Below, piece after piece: positions 43,748-51,351 of a stretch of DNA of 64,000 nt. The stretch's first letter is position 1. Every line of letters starts with the position of its first letter. The stretch is from Salinisphaera sp049568105 (GTDB taxonomy: Bacteria; Pseudomonadota; Gammaproteobacteria; Nevskiales; Salinisphaeraceae), in the NCBI RefSeq assembly GCF_049568105.1, contig NZ_CP145335.1, positions 3,658,001 through 3,722,000 of the forward strand. The letters run 5' to 3'. The translations under genes were made by a program, and so were the position numbers. Below the pieces are notes generated by a model. That model saw nothing but the letters and a program-made list of their open reading frames with translations, had not been told where the DNA came from and ran no database searches.

Positions 43748-45346
43748 CTAGCCAAACTGGTTCATGGTGTTATGCGCGCCGCCCGCTTTCAGTGCGTTCT
43801 CGCGGGCAAAGAATTCCTTGTGGTCATCGCCGATATTGGAACCGGCCATATCCTGGTGCTTGACGGTAGCGATGCCGTCGCGGATCTCGACCCGCTGGAC
43901 ATCGCGCACATAGGCCAGCATGCCGTCGTCGCCGAAATAATGCCGCGCCAACTGATCGGTCGATAGCGCCGCGGTGTGATAGGTCGGCAACGTAATCAGG
44001 TGGTGGAACACGCCAGCCTCGCGGGCGGCCTTGGCCTGGAATTCCCGGGTCCAGCGATCGGCCTCGGCCGCCAACTCGGTCGCATCGTATTCCGGGCTCA
44101 TCAGCTGGGCGCGTTCGTAAGCCGAAACGTCCTCGCCGGCCGCAGCCCAGGCATCATAGACCTGTTGGCGGAAATTCAGCGTCCAGTTGAACGATGGGCT
44201 GTTGTTGTAGACCAGCTTCGCATTCGGCACCGCCTCACGGATGCGCCGGACCATCGAGCCGATATGCTCGACGTTGGGCGTCGAAGTCTCGATCCACAGC
44301 AGATCGGCGCCGTTTTTCAGGCTGGTGATGCAATCCAGCACCACCCGATCCTCGCCCGTGCCTTTTTTGAACTCGAACAGCCCGGAGGCCAGCCGCTTGA
44401 GCCGGACCAACCGGTCGTTCTGCTTGATCACGACATCACTGGCGTTGATTTCGGCCGGATCGCTGATCGGCTCGCCGTCGAGATAGCTGTTGTACAGATC
44501 CCCCAAATCGCCTGGCGCCTGGGAGACCGCGATCTGCTGGGTCAGGCCGGCACCAAGGCTATCGGTACGGGCCACGATAATGCCGTCGTCCACGCCGAGT
44601 TCCAGGAACGCATAGCGCACGGCGTTGATCTTGGCCAGGAAGGAGGCATGCGGCACGGTGACCTTGCCATCCTGATGGCCGCACTGCTTGACGTCCGAGA
44701 CCTGGTTTTCGATCTGAATGGCACAGGCGCCTGCCTCGATCATCTTCTTGGCCAGAAGATAGGTCGCCTCCTCGTTGCCGAAGCCGGCATCGATATCGGC
44801 GATGATCGGGATCACGTGGGTTTCGAAATTGTCGATCTGGCTCTGGATCTTTTTCGCGGCCACTTCGTCGCCGGCAGCATAGGCCGCCTCGAGATCACGA
44901 AAATAATGATTCAGTTCCCAGGCATCGGCCTGCTTGAGAAAGGTATACAGCTCTTCGATCAGGGCTGACACGGCGGTCTTTTCGTGCATCGACTGATCCG
45001 GCAGCGGGCCGAATTCACTGCGCAGTGCGGCGACCATCCAGCCGGACAGATACAGATATTTACCTTTCAGGCTGCCGAAATGCTTTTTGATCGAGATCGC
45101 TTTCTGCTGACCGATAAACCCATGCCAGCAGCCCAGCGACTGGGTGTAATTTGCCGGATCGGCATCGTAGGCTGCCATATCCTTGCGCATGACCTGCGCG
45201 GTATAGCGGGCAATCTCCAACCCCGTTGCGAACCGGTTCTGGGCACGAAGACGCGCGGCATGTTCGGGGTTGATCGCATTCCATGAGGCGCCGAAGCGTC
45301 CCCGTAGAGCGCCAATCGTACTGATATCGTTCCTATAGTCGGACAT
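43748..45346 (-). CDS. aceA: Isocitrate lyase
   Basis: This 532-residue cytoplasmic enzyme cleaves isocitrate to glyoxylate and succinate in the glyoxylate shunt, allowing growth on acetate or fatty acids. The catalytic loop reads KQCGHQDGK with nucleophile Cys222, as in the Pseudomonas/Acinetobacter 531-residue class (KKCGH in E. coli). Metal-binding IIADIDAGFGNEEATYLL (about 181-198) and NNSPSFNW are intact. The ATG at 45346 follows GAGGAAG; an in-frame ATG 11 codons upstream lacks that. It is monocistronic with its own terminator. PoxB elsewhere in the window could provide acetate for this shunt. Confidence 0.95.
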   Translation of the reverse strand: MSDYRNDISTIGALRGRFGASWNAINPEHAARLRAQNRFATGLEIARYTAQVMRKDMAAYDADPANYTQSLGCWHGFIGQQKAISIKKHFGSLKGKYLYLSGWMVAALRSEFGPLPDQSMHEKTAVSALIEELYTFLKQADAWELNHYFRDLEAAYAAGDEVAAKKIQSQIDNFETHVIPIIADIDAGFGNEEATYLLAKKMIEAGACAIQIENQVSDVKQCGHQDGKVTVPHASFLAKINAVRYAFLELGVDDGIIVARTDSLGAGLTQQIAVSQAPGDLGDLYNSYLDGEPISDPAEINASDVVIKQNDRLVRLKRLASGLFEFKKGTGEDRVVLDCITSLKNGADLLWIETSTPNVEHIGSMVRRIREAVPNAKLVYNNSPSFNWTLNFRQQVYDAWAAAGEDVSAYERAQLMSPEYDATELAAEADRWTREFQAKAAREAGVFHHLITLPTYHTAALSTDQLARHYFGDDGMLAYVRDVQRVEIRDGIATVKHQDMAGSNIGDDHKEFFARENALKAGGAHNTMNQFG

Positions 45347-45476
45347 GGTCGAGCTTCCTCTTAAAAATGAGCATCGCACAGCCGGTTTTTTCTGGAAATA
45401 CGACTTTCCGGATAGCGATAGCTGGAATTCTAGGAGGCGCCGCGGAATATGAATAGAAAATACAGACTATCTTCAA

Positions 45477-45493
45477 CATTCACGATGTGAATG
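45477..45493. promoter_or_regulatory. Inverted repeat upstream of the isocitrate lyase gene
   Basis: CATTCAC-GAT-GTGAATG is a perfect 7-bp inverted repeat, about 130 bp upstream of the aceA start and before its likely promoter. It is a candidate operator for an unknown regulator. Confidence 0.5.
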
Positions 45494-45510
45494 GACTATT
45501 GCATGCCATA

Positions 45511-45540
45511 AAAAAAGCCGACCCGCGCGGCGGATCGGCT
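45511..45540 (-). terminator. Rho-independent terminator of the alanine dehydrogenase gene
   Basis: On the reverse strand the hairpin AGCCGATCCGC/GCGGGTCGGCT (one mismatch pair, loop of 3) is followed by seven T residues, 29 bp after the stop codon. Confidence 0.9.
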
Positions 45541-45568
45541 TGGGCTTGCCAACGAGGCGGCCGGGCGC

Positions 45569-46687
45569 TTATCCCGCCAAGGCCTGATCGGGGGCAATAT
45601 AGTCGTAGCCGTGGCGCTCGGCCACCGGCCGGCAGGTCACCTGCCCGGCATGCACATTCAAACCGTTACGTAGATGCCGATCGTCGGCCATGGCCGCGGA
45701 CAGGCCACGTTCGGCCAGCGCGATCACATGCCCCAAAGTGGCGTGGTTGAGTGCATAGGCCGAGGTGCGCGGCACCGCCCCCGGCATGTTCGCGACACAG
45801 TAGTGCACCACGCCATCAATGACATAGGTCGGCTCGGCATGGGTGGTCGGCTTCGAGGTCTCGAAGCAGCCGCCCTGGTCGATCGCTACATCGACCAGCA
45901 CCGAACCGGTCTGCATACGCGAGACCTGTTCGGCGCTGACCAGTTTCGGTGTTTCGGCACCGGCGACCAGCACCGCGCCGATCACCACATCGGCCGCCAG
46001 CACTTCGGCCTCGGTGCCGGATGCAGTGGCATAAACGGTACGCAGCGACGGGCCGAAGCGAGCCGCCAAGCGGCGCAGTACAGCCACGCTGCGATCCAGC
46101 ACCACTACGTCGGCGCCCAGGCCCAGCGCCATAGTGATCGCGTTCTCGCCAACCACACCGCCGCCGATCACAACCACCCGCGCCGGCGACACACCGGGTA
46201 CGCCACCCATGAGCACACCGCGCCCGCCACGGATTTTTTCCAGGCTGTGGGCCGCCGCCTGAGTGGCCAGCCGCCCGGCGACCTCCGACATCGGCGCCAG
46301 CAGCGGCAGCCCGCCGTGCTCGTCGGTGATCGTTTCGTAGGCTACGCAGCTGGCGCCCGAGGCCACCAGGTCCGCGGTCTGCTCACCGTCGGGGGCCAGA
46401 TGCAGATAGGTGAACAGCAGTTGATCGGCACGCAGCCGCTGGCACTCGGCCGGCTGCGGCTCTTTGACCTTGACGATCATTTGGGCCGCCTCGAACACCG
46501 CTTCGGCGCTGTCGGCAATCTCGGCGCCGGCGTCGCGGTATTCGACGTCCTCGCAGCCGATGCCGAGTCCAGCACCGCTTTCCACGCTCACCCGATGGCC
46601 GCGCTTGACCAGCTCGCGCACACTATCGGGCGTCAGACCGACGCGGTACTCGTGATCCTTGATTTCTCGGGGCACTCCAATATGCAT
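45569..46687 (-). CDS. ald: Alanine dehydrogenase
   Basis: This 372-residue NAD-dependent enzyme interconverts L-alanine and pyruvate plus ammonia. Marks are MHIGVPREIKDHEYRVGLTP, KVKEPQPAECQRL with the catalytic Lys, LFTYLHLAPD with the catalytic His, the Rossmann motif VVVIGGGVVGENAITMALGLGADV (about 170-193), VDVAIDQGGCFETSKPTTHAEPTY with the catalytic Asp, and VANMPGAVPRTS. Length equals the family norm (370-375). The ATG at 46687 follows AGGAG; longer in-frame starts lack the family N-terminus. The gene is divergent from the PuuD-like gene across a 175-bp region holding a TGTGATCACA palindrome. Confidence 0.95.
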   Translation of the reverse strand: MHIGVPREIKDHEYRVGLTPDSVRELVKRGHRVSVESGAGLGIGCEDVEYRDAGAEIADSAEAVFEAAQMIVKVKEPQPAECQRLRADQLLFTYLHLAPDGEQTADLVASGASCVAYETITDEHGGLPLLAPMSEVAGRLATQAAAHSLEKIRGGRGVLMGGVPGVSPARVVVIGGGVVGENAITMALGLGADVVVLDRSVAVLRRLAARFGPSLRTVYATASGTEAEVLAADVVIGAVLVAGAETPKLVSAEQVSRMQTGSVLVDVAIDQGGCFETSKPTTHAEPTYVIDGVVHYCVANMPGAVPRTSAYALNHATLGHVIALAERGLSAAMADDRHLRNGLNVHAGQVTCRPVAERHGYDYIAPDQALAG

Positions 46688-46820
46688 GCTCGCTCCTGTC
46701 TGATGGCGCCGCGGATACGACGGGCGTAAGGATATGCTATCCGGCCGGGGGCCGGCGTTCCGGACGCCCGCCTCCTGCACAGAGGATGCCAACTGCTTGC
46801 GTTGACCGATGCCGGCATTT

Positions 46821-46830
46821 TGTGATCACA
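46821..46830. promoter_or_regulatory. TGTGATCACA operator before the PuuD-like gene
   Basis: A perfect palindrome, TTTTGTGATCACAATTT in context, lies 31 bp upstream of the PuuD-like start. The same core occurs before the PuuA-like gene at 49913. It is probably the site of the FCD-type GntR regulator encoded between them. Confidence 0.75.
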
Positions 46831-46861
46831 ATTTAGCAGTCACTCGTTTTTAGGATTTGTC

Positions 46862-47647
46862 ATGGCTTTTTCTCGCCCGCGTATTGGTGTGCCCGTCGAC
46901 TGCAAGACTATCGGCACCGACCCCAGCCACGTGGTAGGCGAGAAATATCTGGCGGCCGTGGCGCATGCGGCACAAAGCATGCCGCTGGTCCTGCCGGCGC
47001 GCGCAGCCGGCGCCGAACTCGCTTCGCTGGAACACGATTTCAGCGCGGCCGACCAGCTTGCCGGCCTGGACGGGCTGTTTCTGACCGGCAGCCCCTCGAA
47101 TATGGAACCCTGGCGCTATGGCAGCGATGCGCCTGGCGTCGGCCCCTTCGACCCGCAGCGCGATGCCAACAATCTGGCCCTTCTGGAGGCCGCGCTCGCC
47201 ATGAACATGCCCGTGTTCGCGGTCTGCCGTGGCTTTCAGGAACTCAATGTCGCCTGTGGCGGCACCCTGCATACCGCCGTTCAGGACGTGCCCGGTCTAT
47301 CGGATCATCGCGACGACCACGACGCACCCCGCGATAGCCGCTATGCGCCGGTACATCCGTTGGAGCTGAGTGCCGACGGCTGGCTGGCCAGTCTGCTCGA
47401 TGCCGCCGAAATCACGGTTAATTCCCTGCATGGCCAGGGCATTGCCGAACTCGCGCCAAGCCTAAACGCCGAAGCCCGTGCCCCGGACGGTCTGGTCGAG
47501 GCGATCCGTCATCCCGGGCGCGATTTCGTGGTCGGTGTTCAATGGCATCCAGAATGGCGCTATGCCGACAACCCGGTATCGATGGCCTTGTTCGGCGCCT
47601 TCGGCGAGGCCGCGCGGGCCTATCGCGAGCAGCGCTCGGGCGGCTGA
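46862..47647 (+). CDS. puuD: Gamma-glutamyl-gamma-aminobutyrate hydrolase, PuuD-like
   Basis: This 261-residue class I glutamine-amidotransferase-like hydrolase releases GABA (or a related amine product) from its gamma-glutamyl conjugate. The start GVPVDCKTIG and FLTGSPSNMEPWRYG match PuuD (254 residues). The nucleophile is Cys122 in AVCRGFQELNVACGGTLHT, and the His-Glu pair is in GVQWHPEW near residue 233. It is the last step of the gamma-glutamylated putrescine route; PuuA- and PuuB-like genes lie 2.3 kb downstream. The upstream palindrome suggests it shares regulation with puuA. A methyltransferase pseudogene follows. Confidence 0.9.
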   Translation: MAFSRPRIGVPVDCKTIGTDPSHVVGEKYLAAVAHAAQSMPLVLPARAAGAELASLEHDFSAADQLAGLDGLFLTGSPSNMEPWRYGSDAPGVGPFDPQRDANNLALLEAALAMNMPVFAVCRGFQELNVACGGTLHTAVQDVPGLSDHRDDHDAPRDSRYAPVHPLELSADGWLASLLDAAEITVNSLHGQGIAELAPSLNAEARAPDGLVEAIRHPGRDFVVGVQWHPEWRYADNPVSMALFGAFGEAARAYREQRSGG

Positions 47648-47670
47648 GTCCGGGCCGAGCGATACCGGCC

Positions 47671-48555
47671 CTGGAACAGAATATCTACGACGATCCGGCG
47701 TCCTTCGCCGGTGATACGGGGCTACGCGGGACCGAGTCCGGCGTGAATGTCGTCCTTGGGGCGCATCGGCGCATGACGCCCGCCCAACGTGTCAGAAGGC
47801 GCAGCCCGCCGAGCGCAGTGGGCCACGTTCATGGCCTGCAACGCCGCATGGCGCGATGGGCGGGCATCACCCACAGGCTCCAGGGGTGCGGCGGCTTGCC
47901 TTGTCACGACGCGCCCTAGAACAACCGGTCTTGCGCAGCCTCCTGCCACCGCTTGCCGGCCCGCATGTTCTGGATATCGGCGGCGGCTGCGGTGCCTTCG
48001 CCGCCTACTGTCTCGAAGCTGACGTTCCCCGCTATCGAGGCGTGGATATCTCGGCCCGTATGATCGCCCGAGCCCACCACGACCTCCGCGACCCGCGGGC
48101 GAGCTTGGAGCCGACGGCTGCCGAAGACCTGGATCTGGCCGACTACGGTTACGACCGCATCGTCTCGTCACTCGGCCTGCACTATGGGCGCGATATTCAG
48201 GCGGTATTCGCCCACTTGGCGGGCCCGCTCCACCCGAGCGGCCGACTCGCACGACCGGTCGAACACCCGATCTGTACTGCGCTACTACAAAACGGGTTCG
48301 AATCGGAGCCGTCGGACCGCCCCCACGGGCCGTCGATCGCGATCAGGAGGAAGGCGTTCGCTACGCGACCTGGTGCGTCGACGGGGTAATCAAATATCCC
48401 CGTACGGTCGCCAGCTATGTCGATCTAGAGCCGGAGTGCAGGCTGACGCTACAGCACCGGCCCGAGCCCAGCCGTGGCCGAACTGGCTGCGCACGCCGAA
48501 CGGGTCCAACACCAGCGCCGCCCGCCGATTCTGGTACTCGCCTTCGACCCACCGC
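47671..48555 (+). pseudogene. Class I SAM methyltransferase, disrupted by a CTAG element and frameshifts
   Basis: The gene can be followed in pieces. QNIYDDPASFAG...LRGTESGVNVVL (47677-47757) is interrupted by a 161-bp repeat insertion. It resumes as EQPVLRSLLPPLAGPHVLDIGGGCGAFAAYCLEADVPRYRGVDIS (from 47919), where DIGGGCG is SAM motif I. It runs on to SLGLHYGRDIQAVFAHL, then changes frame to GVRYATWCVDGVIKYPRTVASYVDL, and changes again to SPAVAELAAHAERVQHQRRPPILVLAF. Removing the insertion rejoins VVL-EQPVL perfectly in frame. At least two further indels follow, so the gene is dead. Intact relatives are small uncharacterised methyltransferases. Confidence 0.85.
47755..47919. repeat. CTAG-bounded MITE-like element inside a methyltransferase gene
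   Basis: Left boundary CTTG (47755-47758), right boundary CTAG (47916-47919). Collapsing them restores the codons GTC-CTA-GAA of the host gene, so CTAG is the duplicated target. The inner end CTAGGGCGCGTCGTGACAAG (reversed) and the segment GCATGGCGCGATGGGCGGGC match, in inverted orientation, the element at 49350. Confidence 0.85.
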
Positions 48556-48600
48556 GCAGCGGAGGCTGGCCGCCCCACCGACCGACAGCCGGGTGGCGCT

Positions 48601-49314
48601 CTAGCTGACTGCTTCGAGGCTGCGCCAGTCGGCCTCGGTCAACGAGCCCAGGCCTTCTCGGACATCTGCCTCGATCGCAAACCGCAGCGCCTGAGCATCG
48701 CGAGCGGCGACCGCGCGCAGCGCTTCGGCATGCCGATCGACGATATATTCGCTGCCGATATGCCGGATCGCTAAGCGCAGAAACGGCGAGAACTGCAGCC
48801 ACAGCGACTCGATCAACGGCATCACGGCCGAGGCATCGCCGACGTCGTAGAAGGCGAAATGAAACGCCCGGTGACGCTGTAGATAGGTGCGAATATCGCC
48901 GGCATCAATCGCGGCATCGACGTCCGAGTCGAGCTGCCAGAGGCGATCGAGCAGCGCATCGTCGATCAGCGGCATCGCCCGTTCGGCAGCGAATGCCTCC
49001 AAATGGGCGCGTACCGCGCACAGATCCGCCAACTTGGTCGGAGTCATCCGCGGCACGCTTACGCGCCGATTGCCATGCGCTTCCAGAGCACGCTCGGCGA
49101 CCAGCCGGCGCAGTGCCTCGCGCACCGGCGTCGGGCTGGTGCCGAGCATTTGGGCAATGCCGCGCAGGGTGACGCTACGACCGGGTACGAACTGGCCGGT
49201 CAGCACTGCCTCCTTGAGCTGGCGATAGACCCATTCCTGGCGCGTCATGCCCGACTCATCGAGCTCGACGGGCGCAATCTGGGTGTCATCGGGGGGGATT
49301 TCGGTGCTCGCCAA
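48601..49314 (-). CDS. GntR-family regulator (FCD subfamily)
   Basis: This 237-residue regulator has a winged helix-turn-helix at about 28-90 (EAVLTGQFVPGRSVTLRGIAQMLGTSPTPVREALRRLVAERAL). The all-helical FCD effector domain (about 100-230) has metal-ligand positions in ADLCAVRAHLEAFAAERA and HRAFHFAFYD, and a late His in DRHAEALRAV. FCD regulators usually bind short palindromes with a GT...AC frame and respond to organic acids. It lies between the PuuD- and PuuA-like genes, and both carry TGTGATCACA upstream, so it probably controls gamma-glutamyl-polyamine catabolism. Its own promoter region shows no copy of that site. Confidence 0.85.
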   Translation of the reverse strand: MASTEIPPDDTQIAPVELDESGMTRQEWVYRQLKEAVLTGQFVPGRSVTLRGIAQMLGTSPTPVREALRRLVAERALEAHGNRRVSVPRMTPTKLADLCAVRAHLEAFAAERAMPLIDDALLDRLWQLDSDVDAAIDAGDIRTYLQRHRAFHFAFYDVGDASAVMPLIESLWLQFSPFLRLAIRHIGSEYIVDRHAEALRAVAARDAQALRFAIEADVREGLGSLTEADWRSLEAVS

Positions 49315-49349
49315 AACGGCTCCGCAGGCAACCGGGACAAGCCTTCATG

Positions 49350-49517
49350 CTAGGGCCTGTCGAGGTTTCGTGCGAGCGCCGCGTGAGCATTGGCCAAGCA
49401 TGCCCGGCATGCGCAAGCGAACGATAACGCCGAATGGCCGCCACAGGGCCGGGGCCCTATCAGGGACGCCCGCCCATCGCGCCATGCCGCGGCGCGCCTC
49501 GTGACGACGCGCCCTAG
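49350..49517. repeat. CTAG-bounded MITE-like element, copy in tandem (168 bp)
   Basis: The left end CTAGGGCCTGTCGAGGTTTC matches copy 2. The right end reversed is CTAGGGCGCGTCGTCACGAG, the type seen in the methyltransferase insertion, so this element is a hybrid of the two end types. It lies just upstream of the GntR start. Confidence 0.75.
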
Positions 49518-49669
49518 GACCTGTCGAGGTTTCGTACCCGTCCGCGCCACGGCCTGTTGTTTCGAAGGGGTACGCCCAAACTGCGTTGGGCCGCGTTACG
49601 AGCCTTGCTCGTGGTACGCCACGATTGCGGGGCAACGCGGCGCTCGGGCGAGCGCTCAACACGTCCTAG
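49514..49669. repeat. CTAG-bounded MITE-like element, second of the tandem pair (156 bp)
   Basis: It shares its left CTAG with the preceding element. It begins CTAGGACCTGTCGAGGTTTC and ends ACACGTCCTAG. The interior GGGCCGCGTTACGAGCCTTG aligns with the right half of copy 2 (38951), so this is an internally deleted derivative. Confidence 0.75.
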
Positions 49670-49912
49670 GCGCCCCCAGACGCACGACGCCGCCCGGCGC
49701 CGTGGCTCGTTATGCACAGCCTGCGCGACCCGAAACGGACAGGCACCGTCGCCGCCATCCTGCATTATCGCCATTCACGAAAAACGCTGCCGCCGCGTTC
49801 ATTTCGTCTTGTCTGGCCGCCGGATAGCGCGCCGCACAGGCCGGCCAAACACCTCAACAAGCCGGCCCGAACCGGCCGTGCCCATTGCAGGGATGACGGG
49901 CGATTGCTAATT

Positions 49913-49922
49913 TGTGATCACA
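49913..49922. promoter_or_regulatory. TGTGATCACA operator before the PuuA-like gene
   Basis: The identical ten-base palindrome found before the PuuD-like gene lies here 22 bp upstream of the puuA-like ATG. It would overlap the core promoter or start region, consistent with repression. Confidence 0.75.
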
Positions 49923-49944
49923 TTTTATAGACAAGCCTATCGCT

Positions 49945-51306
49945 ATGTCGCCTGCCGATCTGCCGGCCGACGCGCGTGCCCTGATCGACGCGACGCCGGA
50001 CCTCGAATTCATCGCTGCCTATATCGTCGATATCAACGGCATCGTGCGCGGCAAGCGCCTGCCGGCTGCCAGCCTCGATCGGGTCTATCGCAAGGGCTTG
50101 AACCTGCCGGTATCGACCCCGCTGCTCGATATCTGGGGCCAGGAGGTCGAGGCGACCGGCTTGGCCCTGGCCTCGGGCGATGCCGACCGCCCCTGCTATC
50201 CGGTCGCCGGCAGCCTGCGGCCGATGCCCTGGAGCCCGCGCCCAGCCGCGCAGATGTTGCTGATGATGCACGAGCCGGATGGCAGCCGTTTTCCCGGCGA
50301 TCCACGGGCGATTCTGGCCTCGGTTCTGGATCGGCTCGCCGCGCGCGGGCTGACGCCGGTAGTAGCCACCGAACTGGAATTTCGTCTGTTCGAAGCCGAA
50401 CCGGATGCCGCCGGCCGGCCGATTCCGACCCATCGCTCGACCCGCCCAGGCCGGCGTTCGCAGCTGTACGGCATCGACGAACTGGATGCGCTGGACGATC
50501 TGTTCGGCGATATCGAACGTGCCTGCGCGGCCCAGGGTTTGCCGATGGATACGCTGATCGCCGAGCAGGGCGAAGGCCAGTACGAGATCAATCTCGAGCA
50601 TGTTGGCGATGCCCTGCTGGCTGCCGACCAGACCATCCTGCTCAAGCGCACCATCAAGGCCTGCGCGCGCCGTCATGGCTTGGCCGCCAGCTTCATGGCC
50701 AAGCCGTTCGGCGATTCGTCCGGCAATGGCATGCATGTGCATGTGAGCCTAGTCGATGGCAACGGCCACAACGTGTTTTCGGACAGCCAGGACGAAACCT
50801 CGCCGCTCATGCAGTGCGTGGCCGGGCTGCTCGAGACCATGGCCGAGGCCACCGCGATCTTCGCCCCGCATGACAACTCCTATCGCCGCTTTCAGGCTGC
50901 CAGCCATGCTCCACTGGCGCCGGCCTGGGGTATCGACAACCGCACCACCGCGGTCCGGCTGCCGCTGGCCGAGCCGGCTGCCGCGCGGCTCGAACATCGT
51001 GTTGCCGGCGCCGACGCCAATCCGTATCTAGTGCTGGCCACGGTGTTGGCCGGCATGGAACACGGCCTGAGCCAGGCGCTGGTGCCGCCGGCGCAAACCG
51101 TCGGCGATGCCTATAGCCAGCACGCGGCCTCGCTGCCGGATGCCTGGGGCAGCGCCATCGAGGCGTTCGAGGCCTCCGACTTCATCGCCGACTATCTCGG
51201 CGCCGAATATCAGCGCTGGTATGCCGCGGCCAAGCGCCAGGAGCGCGAACGTCTGCGCGCGATCGTGCCGGTCGCCGAGTACGACGCCTATCTGCGCACC
51301 GTCTAG
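49945..51306 (+). CDS. puuA: Glutamine synthetase family protein, probable gamma-glutamylputrescine synthetase
   Basis: This 453-residue enzyme of the GS-III-like/PuuA group would ligate glutamate to putrescine or another amine using ATP. GS motifs are ELEFRLFEAEPD (about 145-156), EQGEGQYEINLEHVGDALLAADQTILLK (metal ligands, about 210-237), and KPFGDSSGNGMHVHVSL with the ATP/metal His (about 252-268). NSYRRFQAASHAPLAPAWGIDNRTTAVRLP and HRVAGADANPYL complete the C-terminal catalytic barrel. The adenylylation Tyr loop of GlnA is absent, and the N-terminus FIAAYIVDINGIVRGKRLP is typical of PuuA. It is followed by a PuuB-like oxidase 45 bp downstream. Confidence 0.9.
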   Translation: MSPADLPADARALIDATPDLEFIAAYIVDINGIVRGKRLPAASLDRVYRKGLNLPVSTPLLDIWGQEVEATGLALASGDADRPCYPVAGSLRPMPWSPRPAAQMLLMMHEPDGSRFPGDPRAILASVLDRLAARGLTPVVATELEFRLFEAEPDAAGRPIPTHRSTRPGRRSQLYGIDELDALDDLFGDIERACAAQGLPMDTLIAEQGEGQYEINLEHVGDALLAADQTILLKRTIKACARRHGLAASFMAKPFGDSSGNGMHVHVSLVDGNGHNVFSDSQDETSPLMQCVAGLLETMAEATAIFAPHDNSYRRFQAASHAPLAPAWGIDNRTTAVRLPLAEPAAARLEHRVAGADANPYLVLATVLAGMEHGLSQALVPPAQTVGDAYSQHAASLPDAWGSAIEAFEASDFIADYLGAEYQRWYAAAKRQERERLRAIVPVAEYDAYLRTV

Positions 51307-51351
51307 CCGACCACACGCGCTGTCCTTCCGCGATTTCCGAGATCTGCCGTC

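Noticed and set aside
46821..46830. TGTGATCACA as a CRP site
   Set aside because: The half-sites match TGTGA and TCACA, but CRP needs a 6-bp spacer between them. Here there is none, so a GntR-type operator fits better.
48290..48305. GGGTTCGAATCGG resembling a tRNA T-arm
   Set aside because: It is part of the methyltransferase pseudogene reading frame (NGFES), and no acceptor or anticodon arm can be folded around it.
50780..50800. GACGAAACCTCG resembling a CTAG-element end
   Set aside because: It lies in the puuA-like coding sequence (DETSP), without CTAG or a partner end; coincidence.
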